Shown here piece by piece: positions 1-8,198 of a DNA stretch of 64,000 nt. The first letter of the stretch is position 1, and every line of letters starts with the position of its first letter. Source of the DNA: Patulibacter brassicae (GTDB taxonomy: Bacteria; Actinomycetota; Thermoleophilia; Solirubrobacterales; Solirubrobacteraceae); the NCBI RefSeq assembly GCF_033949425.1, contig NZ_JAXAVX010000008.1:79303-143302 (forward strand), given 5' to 3'. The position numbers were made by a program, and so were the translations under genes. The notes under the pieces are model-generated. The model saw nothing but the letters and a program-made list of their open reading frames with translations, had not been told where the DNA came from and searched no databases.

Positions 1-288
1 CGCGCCGCCGCCCAGGGCACGCAGGAGGCCGCCACCGCGTCGACCGCGCAGTCCGCCGCCGTCGTCGAGGCGCTGAGCGCCGGGGCCGGCGAGCAGGCGG
101 TCGATCCGCAGACGGCGGCCGACCAGCTCGCCGCGGTGCGCCCGGCGCTCCTGGACCCCGACGGAGAGGCGCTGACGATCGACCGCGCCGCGATGCGCCG
201 GTGGGCGGCGTGGGAGACGCGCGTCGGGATCACGCGCCGCGCGCCGGACGTCGACGCGCTCGTCTGGTCGGGGGCGCCCGGACGCTGA
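1..288 (+). CDS. C-terminal part of a possible ABC-transporter substrate-binding protein
   Basis: The window opens inside this gene; 95 codons in frame 1 run to a TGA at 286-288. The visible end is Ala-rich, then has the segment LTIDRAAMRRWAAWETRVGI followed by a short polar tail. That shape (acidic loop, then a helix with W..W, then 'GI..R.PD') resembles the C-terminus of NMT1/THI5-like periplasmic binding proteins of actinobacteria, but no diagnostic motif is present. Codon use is typical of the genome (nearly all third positions G or C), so the frame is real. The function is tentative because the N-terminus is missing. Confidence 0.45.
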   Translation, partial: RAAAQGTQEAATASTAQSAAVVEALSAGAGEQAVDPQTAADQLAAVRPALLDPDGEALTIDRAAMRRWAAWETRVGITRRAPDVDALVWSGAPGR

Positions 289-355
289 GCGAGGGGTGTG
301 GCGCGCCCCACCGCCCCTCCCCGGACGGTGGCGGCGCGCACATCGCGACGGCCCC

Positions 356-361
356 TACGGT
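356..361 (+). promoter_or_regulatory. -10 box for leaderless peptidase gene
   Basis: TACGGT lies 6 nt before the GTG at 368. This TAnnnT-to-start spacing recurs at many genes in the window and suggests a leaderless transcript; it also supports the GTG start. Confidence 0.5.
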
Positions 362-367
362 GCTCGC

Positions 368-2230
368 GTGCCGAACCGGGTCCGCCGTCCACCGCTGCTG
401 CGCCGCCTGCTCCTGCCGGCGCTCGGCGCCGCGCTGCTCGGGCTGCCGGCCCCGGCCGGCGCCGCGCCGAACCCGGCGCCCGCGACGCTGCCGACGACCG
501 ACCGGATCTTCTCGACGATCGAGGACCTCGTGGCGATCGGACCGCGGCGGACGGGCACCGAGGCGGGCCGGCGCGCGGCCTCCTACGTCGCGGAGCGGTT
601 CCGCAAGGCCGGCCTCGAGGGCGTCGGCCTGCTGCGCGCGCCCTCCTACGACTGGCACGCCGACCGCTGGGGCCTCTCCTTCGACGGCCAGGCGATCGAC
701 GCGTTCCCCGTCTCGCACTCCGCGGTGCCCGACAAGACCGCGACCGGCGCGCTCGGCACCGGTCCCGACGGGATCCGCGCGGAGATGGTCGACATCGGCC
801 ACGGCTTCGCGCCGAAGCTCGGGCCGAGCCTCAAGGGCAAGATCGCCGTCTTCGACCTGCGGTTCGTGCTGCCGCTCGCGGGGCTCACGCCGTTCGTGGA
901 GTTCTTCCACGATCCGAAGCTCACGTTCCTCAACCCGCTGTCGACGTTCCTCACCGGCAACCCGTACGTCACGACGATGACCGACGCGGTGAAGGCGGCG
1001 CAGGACGCCGGGGCCGTCGGGTTCGTCGGGATCCTGCACGACTACTTCGACTCGAACCGGTACCACAACGAGTACTACCGCCGGGCGAAGGTCGCGATCC
1101 CCGGGATGTGGGTCACGAAGCGCGACGGCGGGCGCCTGCGCGCCATGATGCAGCGCAACCCGAAGGGCACCGGGCGGCTCGTGCTGGAGGCCCAGCGCCG
1201 CCGGGTCCTCTCCGACACCGTCATCGGCTACCTGCCCGGCAAGACCGACGACGTCGTGCAGATCCAGTCCCATCACGACTCGGTCGGGCCGGGCGCCGTC
1301 GAGGACGCGTCGGGCACCGCGGAGGTCATCGCGCTCGCCGAGCACTTCGGCGCCCAGGGCGCGCGGAAGCGGCAGAAGACGCTGATGTTCACGACCTTCG
1401 ACACGCACTTCACCGGCTACCAGGGGCACGAGGAGTTCGCCCGCCGGTACATCTCCGAGCGCCGCGACGCCCGCCGGATCGTCGCCAACGTCACGATCGA
1501 GCACGTCGGCAAGCAGGCGCGGATCACCGACGGCGGCAAACTGCAGGTCCTCGACCAGACCGAGCCACGCGGCATCTTCGAGAACCTCAGCCTGCCGCTG
1601 AAGGGCAAGCTCATCGGCAACGTCGTGCGCAACGACCTGCAGGGCACCGCGGTCCTCAACGGCACGCTGCCGCAGCTCGTCGGCGGGATCCCGACCGACG
1701 CCTCCTTCGCGCTCATCTCGGGGATCCCGACGGTGAGCCTCATCGCGGGACCCGCCTACATGTACGACGAGCAGGACACGCTCGACAAGATCGACAAGGC
1801 GCAGCTGCGCCCGGTCGCGCAGGCCTTCGCGGAGCTCGTGAACGACCTGGACCCCGTGCCCGGCGCCGAGATCGGGCTGATCCCCGGCGTCGCCGGCAAG
1901 CGCGTCGCCGGCGACCCGTGGCCGCTGGAGCCGGCGCCGCCGTTCACGACCCCGGTCGCCCCGGCGCCCGGGCCGGCCTGCGTCGCCGCCCCGCGCGGCC
2001 GGCCGGCCCGCGGGCTGACGCTGCGTCCGCGGTCGGGCCGGGTGCTGCTGCGCTTCGTCGCCCGCCGGGCCGGGACGGTGACCGTCGTGGGGCGGGACCG
2101 CCGCGGCCGCCGGCTGGCCCGGCGCACGGTCCGCACGACCGCCTGCGGGACCCGGACCGTCCGCCTGCCGCGTGGCGTCGTCGCCGTGCAGGTGCGCGAC
2201 CGCCGCGGCGCGGCGACCGCGCGACGCTAG
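368..2230 (+). CDS. secreted M28-family zinc peptidase
   Basis: A 620-residue predicted exported metallopeptidase (Zn-dependent aminopeptidase/carboxypeptidase fold). An N-terminal Sec signal (RR..LLRR, a hydrophobic stretch, then PAGA) starts at the GTG at 368; an in-frame upstream start at 296 would put a charged 24-residue extension before it. The catalytic region shows SHHDSVGPG (His at about residue 302-303, Asp 304), VEDASGTAEV (about 311-320, matching the GAxDxASG zinc-bridging loop) and HEEFA (Glu at about 355-356, catalytic Glu plus ligand). The insertion between the signal and the peptidase core (about 60-290) could be a PA-like domain. The last ~90 residues are Arg-rich and beta-like, a common tail on secreted proteins of this group. 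The substrate is unknown. The gene appears monocistronic. Confidence 0.82.
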   Translation: MPNRVRRPPLLRRLLLPALGAALLGLPAPAGAAPNPAPATLPTTDRIFSTIEDLVAIGPRRTGTEAGRRAASYVAERFRKAGLEGVGLLRAPSYDWHADRWGLSFDGQAIDAFPVSHSAVPDKTATGALGTGPDGIRAEMVDIGHGFAPKLGPSLKGKIAVFDLRFVLPLAGLTPFVEFFHDPKLTFLNPLSTFLTGNPYVTTMTDAVKAAQDAGAVGFVGILHDYFDSNRYHNEYYRRAKVAIPGMWVTKRDGGRLRAMMQRNPKGTGRLVLEAQRRRVLSDTVIGYLPGKTDDVVQIQSHHDSVGPGAVEDASGTAEVIALAEHFGAQGARKRQKTLMFTTFDTHFTGYQGHEEFARRYISERRDARRIVANVTIEHVGKQARITDGGKLQVLDQTEPRGIFENLSLPLKGKLIGNVVRNDLQGTAVLNGTLPQLVGGIPTDASFALISGIPTVSLIAGPAYMYDEQDTLDKIDKAQLRPVAQAFAELVNDLDPVPGAEIGLIPGVAGKRVAGDPWPLEPAPPFTTPVAPAPGPACVAAPRGRPARGLTLRPRSGRVLLRFVARRAGTVTVVGRDRRGRRLARRTVRTTACGTRTVRLPRGVVAVQVRDRRGAATARR

Positions 2231-2280
2231 GCAGCATCGGGGCGGCGCGCGAACCGGCGCGCCGTCTCACCGTCGGCCGG

Positions 2281-2549
2281 TCAGTGGGCGCGGAGGCGGC
2301 GGAACTCCTGGCGCGCCGTCTCGCCGCGGGCGGGCGGGCCTGGGGTCAGGGCCGATCAGTGGGCGCGGAGACGACGGAACTCCTGGCGCGCCGTCTCGCC
2401 GCGGGCGGGCGGGCCTGGGTCAGGGCCGGTCAGTGGGCGCGGAGACGACGGAACTCCTGGCGCGCCGTCTCGCCGCGGGCGGGCGGGCCTGGGGTCAGGG
2501 CCGATCAGTGGGCGCGGAGGCGGCGGAACTCCTGGCGCGCCGTCTCGCC
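2281..2549. repeat. tandem ~75-bp repeat, copies of the neighbouring gene's 3' end
   Basis: Units begin at 2281, 2356, 2430 and 2505 (75, 74 and 75 bp apart). The unit at 2505 is the true 3' end of the minus-strand gene, including its stop codon, and diverges into unique coding sequence after about 2549. The other three are complete, nearly identical copies downstream of the stop. Units 2281 and 2505 share GGCGGCGG where 2356 and 2430 have GACGACGG, and unit 2356 lacks one G. A worn partial copy may precede 2281 (about 2255-2280). Confidence 0.9.
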
Positions 2550-2870
2550 TCGTCCCCACATCTGGACCGCCTCGGCGCGGCCGACGCGGACGTCGCGCAC
2601 GACGAGCTCGCCCTCGAAGCCGGCCTCGTCGAGCAGCCGCAGCGCGCTGAGCACCGCGGTCGGGGCGGCCGCGTGGCCGAACCGGTGCGCCACGAGCACG
2701 CGCCAGTGCCAGTCGTGGCGCGAGTAGGGCTGCGCGTTGCAGGTCGTCGTGAGGTACGTCGCCGCCTCGACGTAGCGGTCCTCGTCCGTGATCCGCAGAT
2801 CGAGGGTGAGGTCGGTCCAGTCGTCGGGCAGCGAGTCGAGGACCCGCTGGAAGGTGTCGGCGAGCGCCAT
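2505..2870 (-). CDS. conserved hypothetical protein, 121 aa
   Basis: A small soluble protein of unknown function. The N-terminus (MALADTFQRVLDSLPDDW) looks helical and is followed by strands (DLTLDLRI), a middle with HDWHWRVLVAHRFGH, and a C-terminus ending GETARQEFRRLRAH. No signal peptide or membrane segment is visible. The ATG at 2868-2870 is preceded 8 nt upstream by TATCAT, the genome's leaderless signature, so the start is well supported. The last ~15 codons are repeated three times beyond the stop codon as non-coding tandem copies. I do not recognise the family and assign no function. Confidence 0.75.
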   Translation of the reverse strand: MALADTFQRVLDSLPDDWTDLTLDLRITDEDRYVEAATYLTTTCNAQPYSRHDWHWRVLVAHRFGHAAAPTAVLSALRLLDEAGFEGELVVRDVRVGRAEAVQMWGRGETARQEFRRLRAH

Positions 2871-2878
2871 CGCCCCCG

Positions 2879-2884
2879 ATGATA
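2879..2884 (-). promoter_or_regulatory. -10 box for the 121-aa gene
   Basis: On the minus strand TATCAT stands 8 nt before the ATG at 2870, giving a probable leaderless transcript. Confidence 0.5.
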
Positions 2885-2986
2885 CGACGCGTGGCGCCGC
2901 CCGGAGCGGCGCCCGGTCCCTCGCACCCCCGTGCCGGCGGATCGGCCGTCGGGACGCGGCCCGCCGACCCGGTGCGGGCGATCATC

Positions 2987-2992
2987 TAGGCT
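2987..2992 (+). promoter_or_regulatory. -10 box for ygfZ-like gene
   Basis: TAGGCT stands 10 nt before the ATG at 3003. The transcript would be leaderless or have a leader of only a few bases. Confidence 0.5.
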
Positions 2993-3002
2993 CGATCGAG
3001 CC

Positions 3003-4070
3003 ATGAGCGATCCGCCCCAGCGCCCGATCGCCGTCGTCCCTCCGCCCGCCGCCGCGGCCACGCCCGCCGACGCGCCGCAGGTCGCCGAGGGCCACCGGCG
3101 CCTGACCACCGACGTCGGCCTGCTCGACCGGTCCGCGTCGGGCAAGCTCGCCCTGACGGGCGAGGACGCCGCGTCGTTCCTCACCGGCCAGGTGACCGCC
3201 GACGTGGAGGGCCTCGCCCCCGGCGAGGGGAGCTACGCGGCGCTCCTGACGCCGAAGGGGAAGATCGTCTGCGACCTGCGGGTCCTCGCGATCGGCGAGG
3301 GCGCCGCGCCCGAGGAGCTGCTGCTGCTCTGCGAGCGCAGCGGCCTGCAGGCGCTGTTCGACCACCTGCGCCGGCACCTCATCGGCTTCCGGGCCGAGCT
3401 GCACAAGCGGACGCTGCAGCAGGGCCTCGTCTCCGTCGCCGGACCGCGGACGGGCGAGGTGCTGGGCGACCTCCTGACCGGCCTCGGCGAGCGCGAGCAC
3501 GACCACCGCGCCACGGCGCTCGACGGCGTCCGGGTGCGCGTCGTGCGCACCGACGTCGGCGTCGACGTCGTCGCGACCGCCGAGGACGTGCGGCGCGTGC
3601 TCGCCGCGCTCGAGGCCCGCGGGATCGCGCCGGTCCCGGCCGCCGCGTTCGAGATCCTGCGCGTCGAGTCGGGGCGCCCCCTGCTGGGCCACGAGCTCGA
3701 CGACTCGGTGATGCCGGCCGAAGCGGGCATCGTCGAGCGCGCCGTGAGCTTCACGAAGGGCTGCTACATCGGCCAGGAGACCGTCGCGCGCCTGCACTGG
3801 CGCGGCCGGCCGAACCGCCACCTGCGCGGCCTGCTGCTCGAGGACGCGGTGCCCGAGGCGACGGTGCTCGTCGACGACGGGCGCGAGGTCGGGCGGGTCA
3901 CGACGGTCGTGCACTCGCCGCGGCGCGGCCCGATCGCGCTCGGGCTGCTGCGGCGCGAGATCGAGCCCGGCGACGTCGTCACCGCCCGTCCGACGAGCGC
4001 CTCCCCCGTGCGCGCGCGCGTCGTCGCGCTGCCGTTCGCGGACGAGCCGCGCGGGCCCGTCGTCGGTTGA
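3003..4070 (+). CDS. ygfZ: YgfZ/GcvT-like folate-binding protein
   Basis: A 355-residue member of the YgfZ (IBA57-like) branch of the GcvT fold, a tetrahydrofolate-dependent factor that helps maturation or repair of certain Fe-S enzymes. The hallmark K-G-C-[YF]-x-G-Q-E motif is present as SFTKGCYIGQETVARL (about residues 254-269) with the conserved Cys. The N-terminal part has the typical LTGQVTADVEGL...LLTPKGKIV pattern for folate binding. The first ~40 residues are a low-complexity Pro/Ala extension not usual in the family. The ATG at 3003 was chosen because it sits just after a TAGGCT box; a longer frame back to 2931 has no promoter of this kind. Confidence 0.9.
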   Translation: MSDPPQRPIAVVPPPAAAATPADAPQVAEGHRRLTTDVGLLDRSASGKLALTGEDAASFLTGQVTADVEGLAPGEGSYAALLTPKGKIVCDLRVLAIGEGAAPEELLLLCERSGLQALFDHLRRHLIGFRAELHKRTLQQGLVSVAGPRTGEVLGDLLTGLGEREHDHRATALDGVRVRVVRTDVGVDVVATAEDVRRVLAALEARGIAPVPAAAFEILRVESGRPLLGHELDDSVMPAEAGIVERAVSFTKGCYIGQETVARLHWRGRPNRHLRGLLLEDAVPEATVLVDDGREVGRVTTVVHSPRRGPIALGLLRREIEPGDVVTARPTSASPVRARVVALPFADEPRGPVVG

Positions 4071-4199
4071 CCGGCCCCGGCGCGCAGCCCACGCCGGCGG
4101 CGCCTCGCGCGGACCCCGCGCCGGCCGACGGCCGCCGGAGCGGCGCCGTGCTGGACACCCCGTCCGGGCACACCGTCTCCTCCGACGCCGTCCGCTCGG

Positions 4200-4205
4200 C
4201 TAGGG
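4200..4205 (+). promoter_or_regulatory. -10 box for lipoprotein gene
   Basis: TAGGGT lies about 60 nt upstream of the ATG at 4265, leaving a leader that contains the purine-rich GGGGAG segment. Confidence 0.4.
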
Positions 4206-4264
4206 TTGCGAGCAGCCGCGGCGCCGCCGCCGGCGTTCCGCGACTGGGGAGATCGAGGACGACG

Positions 4265-4708
4265 ATGCAGATGAGGCGCAGCTCGAGCGCGATGACCGCC
4301 GCCGTCGCGGTGGTGGCCGTCGGCGGGTTGTCGGCGTGCGGCCGGGTGGATCCCGACGACAAGCCGTCCGGGTCGCGCCCACCGGCGCAGATCATGGTCT
4401 CGGCCGCGATCACCGACGACGGCGTGACGCTCTCGCCCTCGCGGGTCGGCGCCGGCCCGGTGCGGATCCTCATCAGCAACCAGACGTCGGGCGAGCTGCG
4501 CACGACGCTGCGTGATCGCGACCGCGCCGAGGCCGGTGCCCGCGCGACGAAGCCGATCGGCCCTGGCGGGGTCGCGGCGATCCAGGCCGTCGTCCGGCCG
4601 AACCGGACGTACCGGATCACGACCACGGGGGACTCCCCCGTCTCGGCCGCCACGCTGCGCGTCGGCAAGGAGCGCAAGAGCTCCGACGACGAGCTCCTGC
4701 TGCCCTGA
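4265..4708 (+). CDS. predicted lipoprotein, 147 aa, unknown function
   Basis: The N-terminus MQMRRSSSAMTAAVAVVAV ends in the lipobox LSAC (Cys at about residue 25), so the mature protein should be lipid-anchored on the outer face of the membrane. The mature part is about 120 residues with a predicted beta-sandwich look (VRILISNQTSGELRTTLRD; YRITTTGDSPV) similar in general feel to small cupredoxin-like secreted domains, but no metal ligands stand out. An earlier in-frame start overlapping the ygfZ stop is unlikely because it would bury the signal peptide. Followed by a strong hairpin at 4724-4744. Confidence 0.75.
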   Translation: MQMRRSSSAMTAAVAVVAVGGLSACGRVDPDDKPSGSRPPAQIMVSAAITDDGVTLSPSRVGAGPVRILISNQTSGELRTTLRDRDRAEAGARATKPIGPGGVAAIQAVVRPNRTYRITTTGDSPVSAATLRVGKERKSSDDELLLP

Positions 4709-4723
4709 CGCCGTGCGGGACCC

Positions 4724-4744
4724 GTCCGGCGGCCCTCGCCGGAC
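4724..4744 (+). terminator. hairpin terminator after lipoprotein gene
   Basis: Perfect 8-bp stem GTCCGGCG/CGCCGGAC with a 5-nt loop, 15 nt after the stop codon. There is no U-run, as is common at this GC content. Confidence 0.6.
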
Positions 4745-4863
4745 GGCGCAGCGGGCGCCGTACACCCGCGCCCGATCCGGGACATGATGACCGGACGGAT
4801 TGTCCGATGAGACGGGGCGAATCGCCGCTCGGCGGGGGAGCCGCCGCAGAACGCGACCGCCGG

Positions 4864-4869
4864 TAGGCT
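4864..4869 (+). promoter_or_regulatory. -10 box for ccr
   Basis: TAGGCT about 41 nt before the ccr ATG. The leader contains GGAGCGAG, a possible ribosome binding site. Confidence 0.45.
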
Positions 4870-4910
4870 TCGCCGCCGTCCCCGACGAACGACCGGAGCG
4901 AGTAGGCCAG

Positions 4911-6167
4911 ATGACCGTCGACCTGACCCAGATCCAGACCGTGGACGTGGCCCCGGGCGAGCTGCCCGCGAAGATGGCCGCGTGGGTGATCCGCGAGGAC
5001 CGCTTCGGCGAGCCCAGGGACGCCATCCAGCTCGAGGAGGTCGACGTCCCGCAGCCCGGCGCGTTCGAGGTCATCGTGCGCGTCATGGCCGCCGGCGTGA
5101 ACTTCAACAACGTCTGGGCCGCCCTCGGCAAGCCGGTCTCGATCTTCAAGTACGGCGACCACCCGGAGTTCGGCCACCACATCGGCGGCTCGGACGCGTC
5201 GGGCATCGTCTGGAAGGTCGGCGAGGGCGTCACCCGCTGGAAGCCGGGCGACGAGGTCGTCGTGCACTGCAACCAGGCCTCCTACGAGGACGTCGAGGTC
5301 CACGGCCTCGATCCGCTCGCCGCGCCGTCGCAGCGCATCTGGGCCTACGAGACGACCTGGGGCTCCTTCGCGCAGTTCTGCAAGGTCCAGGCGCAGCAGC
5401 TGCTGCCCAAGCCGAAGCACCTCTCCTGGACCGAGGCCGCCTCCTACGGCCTGACGTACTTCACCGCCTACCGCATGCTCATGGATCAGGCGAAGATCCA
5501 GGCCGGCGACAAGGTCCTCGTCTGGGGCGCCGCCGGCGGCCTGGGCGTCTTCGCCACGCAGCTCTGCAAGGCGGCCGGTGCCGAGTCCGTCGGCGTCGTC
5601 TCCAGCGACGAGAAGGGCGAGCTCGTCAAGCAGCTCGGCGCCAAGGGCTACATCAACCGCAACGAGTTCAGCGGCATGATGCGCAAGGGCGGCGAGACCC
5701 CCGAGGAGGAGAAGGAGCGCTTCCTCACCTCGCGCGCGTTCACGAAGAAGGTCACCGAGATCCTCGGCGGCGCCCCCGACGTCGTGTTCGAGCACGTCGG
5801 CCAGGCGACGTTCCCGACCTCGGTCCTCGCCGTGAAGCCGTTCGGCAAGGTCGTCATCTGCGGCGCGACGTCCGGCTACAACCTCGACTTCGACGTCCGC
5901 TACCTGTGGATGAAGCAGAAGGAGATCATCGGCTCGCACTTCGCGAACGCCTGGGAGGCGACGCGCGCGAACGCCCTGATCGACGAGGGCAAGGTCAAGC
6001 CCGTGCTGTGGAAGACCGTCGGCTTCGACGAGGTCGCCGACGCCCACCAGCTGCTGCGCGACAACCAGCACCTCGGCAAGATCGCGGTGCTCGTCGGCGC
6101 CACGAGCGACGACGAGGGCCGCACGGCCGACGGCCCCGGCGCGATCCGCGCCGAGGTCGGCGCCTGA
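4911..6167 (+). CDS. ccr: crotonyl-CoA carboxylase/reductase
   Basis: A 418-residue member of the MDR (zinc-less alcohol dehydrogenase-like) superfamily. It carries out NADPH-dependent reductive carboxylation of crotonyl-CoA to (2S)-ethylmalonyl-CoA, the signature step of the ethylmalonyl-CoA pathway and a source of extender units. Features that separate Ccr from plain enoyl reductases are visible: VNFNNVWAALGKPVSI near residue 63 (active-site Asn), YETTWGSFAQF with the conserved Glu near 146, and GSHFANAWEA with the carboxylation His near 344. The nucleotide-binding loop is WGAAGGLGVFATQL (about 204-217). The ATG at 4911 has a plausible leader. The next genes of this pathway, ecm at 9747 and meaB at 17298, are in the same window but not in one operon. 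Confidence 0.95.
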   Translation: MTVDLTQIQTVDVAPGELPAKMAAWVIREDRFGEPRDAIQLEEVDVPQPGAFEVIVRVMAAGVNFNNVWAALGKPVSIFKYGDHPEFGHHIGGSDASGIVWKVGEGVTRWKPGDEVVVHCNQASYEDVEVHGLDPLAAPSQRIWAYETTWGSFAQFCKVQAQQLLPKPKHLSWTEAASYGLTYFTAYRMLMDQAKIQAGDKVLVWGAAGGLGVFATQLCKAAGAESVGVVSSDEKGELVKQLGAKGYINRNEFSGMMRKGGETPEEEKERFLTSRAFTKKVTEILGGAPDVVFEHVGQATFPTSVLAVKPFGKVVICGATSGYNLDFDVRYLWMKQKEIIGSHFANAWEATRANALIDEGKVKPVLWKTVGFDEVADAHQLLRDNQHLGKIAVLVGATSDDEGRTADGPGAIRAEVGA

Positions 6168-6178
6168 GCCACCCGCGC

Positions 6179-6199
6179 TGACCCCGGTCCTCGGGGTCA
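6179..6199 (+). terminator. hairpin terminator after ccr
   Basis: TGACCCC/GGGGTCA stem of 7 bp with a 7-nt loop, 11 nt after the ccr stop codon. It separates ccr from the next gene, which has its own TAGGAT box. Confidence 0.6.
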
Positions 6200-6205
6200 C
6201 TCATC

Positions 6206-6211
6206 TAGGAT
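6206..6211 (+). promoter_or_regulatory. -10 box for the 128-aa gene
   Basis: TAGGAT about 68 nt upstream of the ATG at 6280, directly after the ccr terminator hairpin. Confidence 0.4.
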
Positions 6212-6279
6212 TCCCGAGCCGGTCGGCCTCCGTGGCGGCCGGCTCGCGTCCTTCCCTCCCACGTGAAAGCCTGAGCGAC

Positions 6280-6666
6280 ATGGCGCTTGCGATCCACCTG
6301 CCCTACTACGCGACCGGACTCCGGGCCGACCAGCTCGGCGAGGCGCTCGAGGGCCTGACGGCCGACCTCCTCCGCCACGGCGCGCACGACGTGCGCCTGT
6401 ACCGCTCGAAGGAGGACGCGTACCGCTTCCGCCAGGTGATCGTCGTCGCGTCCAAGGCCGACTGGACGCGGATCTGGAACAGCGAGTTCTTCATCGACTT
6501 CCGCACGACGAAGATCGCGCTCTACCAGAAGCCGCTGGCCTACGAGATGTACGAGGTCATCTCCTCCGGCCTCGCGCCGGACCCCGAGACGCAGGACGCG
6601 CCCGTCCAGAACGAGGGCACCGCCTCGGCGCCCGTCGTCGGCAGCTCGCCGGGCCTCTCGGCCTGA
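6280..6666 (+). CDS. conserved hypothetical protein, 128 aa
   Basis: A small soluble protein without signal peptide or membrane helix. The body (residues 1-105) is compact and rich in aromatic residues, with a predicted alternation of strands and helices (LTADLLRHGAHDVRLYRSKE; YRFRQVIVVASKADWTRIWN; FIDFRTTKIALYQKPLAYEM), reminiscent in outline of dimeric alpha-beta barrel (ABM-like) proteins. The last ~20 residues are a disordered Ser/Pro/Ala tail. The ATG at 6280 was preferred over an upstream in-frame start because the region before it is leader. Family not recognised; function unknown. Confidence 0.7.
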   Translation: MALAIHLPYYATGLRADQLGEALEGLTADLLRHGAHDVRLYRSKEDAYRFRQVIVVASKADWTRIWNSEFFIDFRTTKIALYQKPLAYEMYEVISSGLAPDPETQDAPVQNEGTASAPVVGSSPGLSA

Positions 6667-6723
6667 CCTCCGGCCGCGTCGCGCGCGTCGTCGCGCGACG
6701 CCCGCCCGGCCTCCGGCCATGAA

Positions 6724-6746
6724 GAAGGCGCCCGTGAGGCGCCTTC
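6724..6746. terminator. bidirectional terminator hairpin
   Basis: Perfect 9-bp stem GAAGGCGCC/GGCGCCTTC with a 5-nt loop, placed between two convergent genes (stop at 6666 and stop at 6781). It can serve both strands. Confidence 0.75.
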
Positions 6747-6780
6747 GTCGTTCCGAGACGGTCCCGAGGGACCGGGTGCG

Positions 6781-7068
6781 TCAGGCCTGCTCGAGCGGGG
6801 CCATCGTGAGGCCCGCGTCGCGCAGCTGCTCCCAGTAGAGCTCGGCGAGCTCCAGATGGCCGGTCCAGACGATCGCGACGCCCGCCTGGTGGATCCGGTC
6901 GGCGATCCGGAAGCCGGCGTTGACGTCGACCCCCGGGATGACGCGGGCCAGCGTCGTGGCCACGTGGTCGAACGTGTTGTGGTCGTCGTTGCAGACGATC
7001 ACGTTCCAGGCGCCACCGAGGCCGGTGCCGGGCCCGGCGGCGTGGGTCTGCTCGATGGTCTGGCTCAC
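6781..7068 (-). CDS. clpS: ATP-dependent Clp protease adaptor ClpS
   Basis: A 95-residue adaptor that delivers N-degron substrates to the Clp ATPase. The core motif WNVIVCNDDHNTFDHVATTL (about residues 21-40) carries the conserved N-D-D-H-N-T stretch that forms the N-end-rule binding pocket and contacts the Clp N-domain; it is followed by the usual helix pair. Length and domain order match the family. The GTG at 7066-7068 is used as start because TACCCT lies 8 nt upstream, indicating a leaderless transcript. No clp ATPase gene is adjacent here. Confidence 0.95.
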   Translation of the reverse strand: MSQTIEQTHAAGPGTGLGGAWNVIVCNDDHNTFDHVATTLARVIPGVDVNAGFRIADRIHQAGVAIVWTGHLELAELYWEQLRDAGLTMAPLEQA

Positions 7069-7076
7069 GGCGGTGC

Positions 7077-7082
7077 AGGGTA
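7077..7082 (-). promoter_or_regulatory. -10 box for clpS
   Basis: Minus-strand TACCCT, 8 nt before the GTG start of clpS. Confidence 0.5.
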
Positions 7083-7321
7083 GTGGCTCGCGGGTCGCGA
7101 CGCCGGGCCGATGCCCGGGTCGTGTGCCGGGGCGAGTCCTGGACCCGGCGCGCGGCCGTCGCGACGACGACCGACCTCGACCTTAGCCGCCCGCCGGACG
7201 GAGCGCATCCCCGATCGCGCGCCGCCGGGGTGATTCGCCGGGGGTGCCCGGCCGAAGTCCGGGGTGCTTGCCGGGGGGCCTCCCCGTGGCGCCGGGGCGG
7301 TGGTCCCAGCACGCTGGGGAC

Positions 7322-8137
7322 ATGCCGATCACCGCCGCCGCGCCGCGCCGCGCGCTCCTCCCGATCTCTGCCCTCGCGCGCCGCCGCCGGCTCCTGCCGC
7401 TCCTGCTCGTCCTCGCCGCCCCCGCGGTCGTCGTGCCGACCTCCGCGTCGGCGGCGGCGTCCGGGAGCCGGATCTACGCCGTGACGTTCAAGGCCGAGCT
7501 GCAGGAGTCCTGGCAGTACCGGGAGTCCTTCGCCGACGACTGCCAGCTGACGGGCGCCCTGTGCACCCGCGAGGAGGTCGGCCAGGGCGCGACGCGGACG
7601 ACGCTGCGCACGCGGCGCCCGCACCGCCTGACGGTCCTGCGCGGCGCCGGGAGGCGTCCCCCGGTCATCGGGGCCGATGCCGACCCGGTGCCGCTCGTCG
7701 GCGAGACCGTCCGCGCCGGCTCGCTGAAGACGACGTACGGCGGTCCGTGGAAGGCCGGCAACCCCGACCGCGCCGCCGACGACGAGGGCTGCGGACGGCA
7801 GGCCCTGCGCGAGGAGGTCTCCTTCGCCTGGCGCGGCACGAAGCGCGTGGCGCCGTCGATCGTGCTCGGGTCGCTCGACGGCGCGTGTCCCGACGGCCCG
7901 TCGGCGGCCCCGACCTGGAACGACGACGCGTCGCCGTCGCTCATGGACGTCCTCGCGTCGGCGTCGCCGTCGAGGTTCCGCGGGACGAAGCAGTTCACGA
8001 TCCGCGGCAGCCGCACGTTCACCGGGGGCTGGCCCTCGCGCAGCAGCTCCTCGCGGACGACGCGCCTCTCCTCGTCGGGGGACACGAAGGCGACCTGGAC
8101 CTGGGAGGCGACGTTCCGGCTCGTCGCGCGCCGCTGA
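7322..8137 (+). CDS. secreted hypothetical protein, 271 aa
   Basis: An exported protein of unknown function. The ATG at 7322 gives a signal peptide with a long basic N-region (RRALLPISALARRRR), a hydrophobic core (LLPLLLVLAAPAVVV) and a cleavage region ending SASAA near residue 45. The mature domain (~225 residues) starts with YAVTFKAELQESWQY and has four or more cysteines (DDCQ, LCTRE, EGCG, GACPDG) that could pair into disulphides, and it ends with a Ser/Thr-rich strand region closing WTWEATFRLVARR. This beta-rich pattern occurs in lineage-specific secreted proteins of Solirubrobacterales, but I cannot name a family. No clear promoter box was found. Confidence 0.65.
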   Translation: MPITAAAPRRALLPISALARRRRLLPLLLVLAAPAVVVPTSASAAASGSRIYAVTFKAELQESWQYRESFADDCQLTGALCTREEVGQGATRTTLRTRRPHRLTVLRGAGRRPPVIGADADPVPLVGETVRAGSLKTTYGGPWKAGNPDRAADDEGCGRQALREEVSFAWRGTKRVAPSIVLGSLDGACPDGPSAAPTWNDDASPSLMDVLASASPSRFRGTKQFTIRGSRTFTGGWPSRSSSSRTTRLSSSGDTKATWTWEATFRLVARR

Positions 8138-8198
8138 GCACGCCGGTCGCGCGCGGGGGCCGTTGACCCACGCGGCCGGGTCCTCGATCCTCTGGCCG

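Noticed and set aside
2356..2985. Open frame spanning the tandem repeats on the minus strand
   Set aside because: Arg/Pro-rich composition and frame-independent openness from high GC; the real gene is the other frame with a leaderless promoter.
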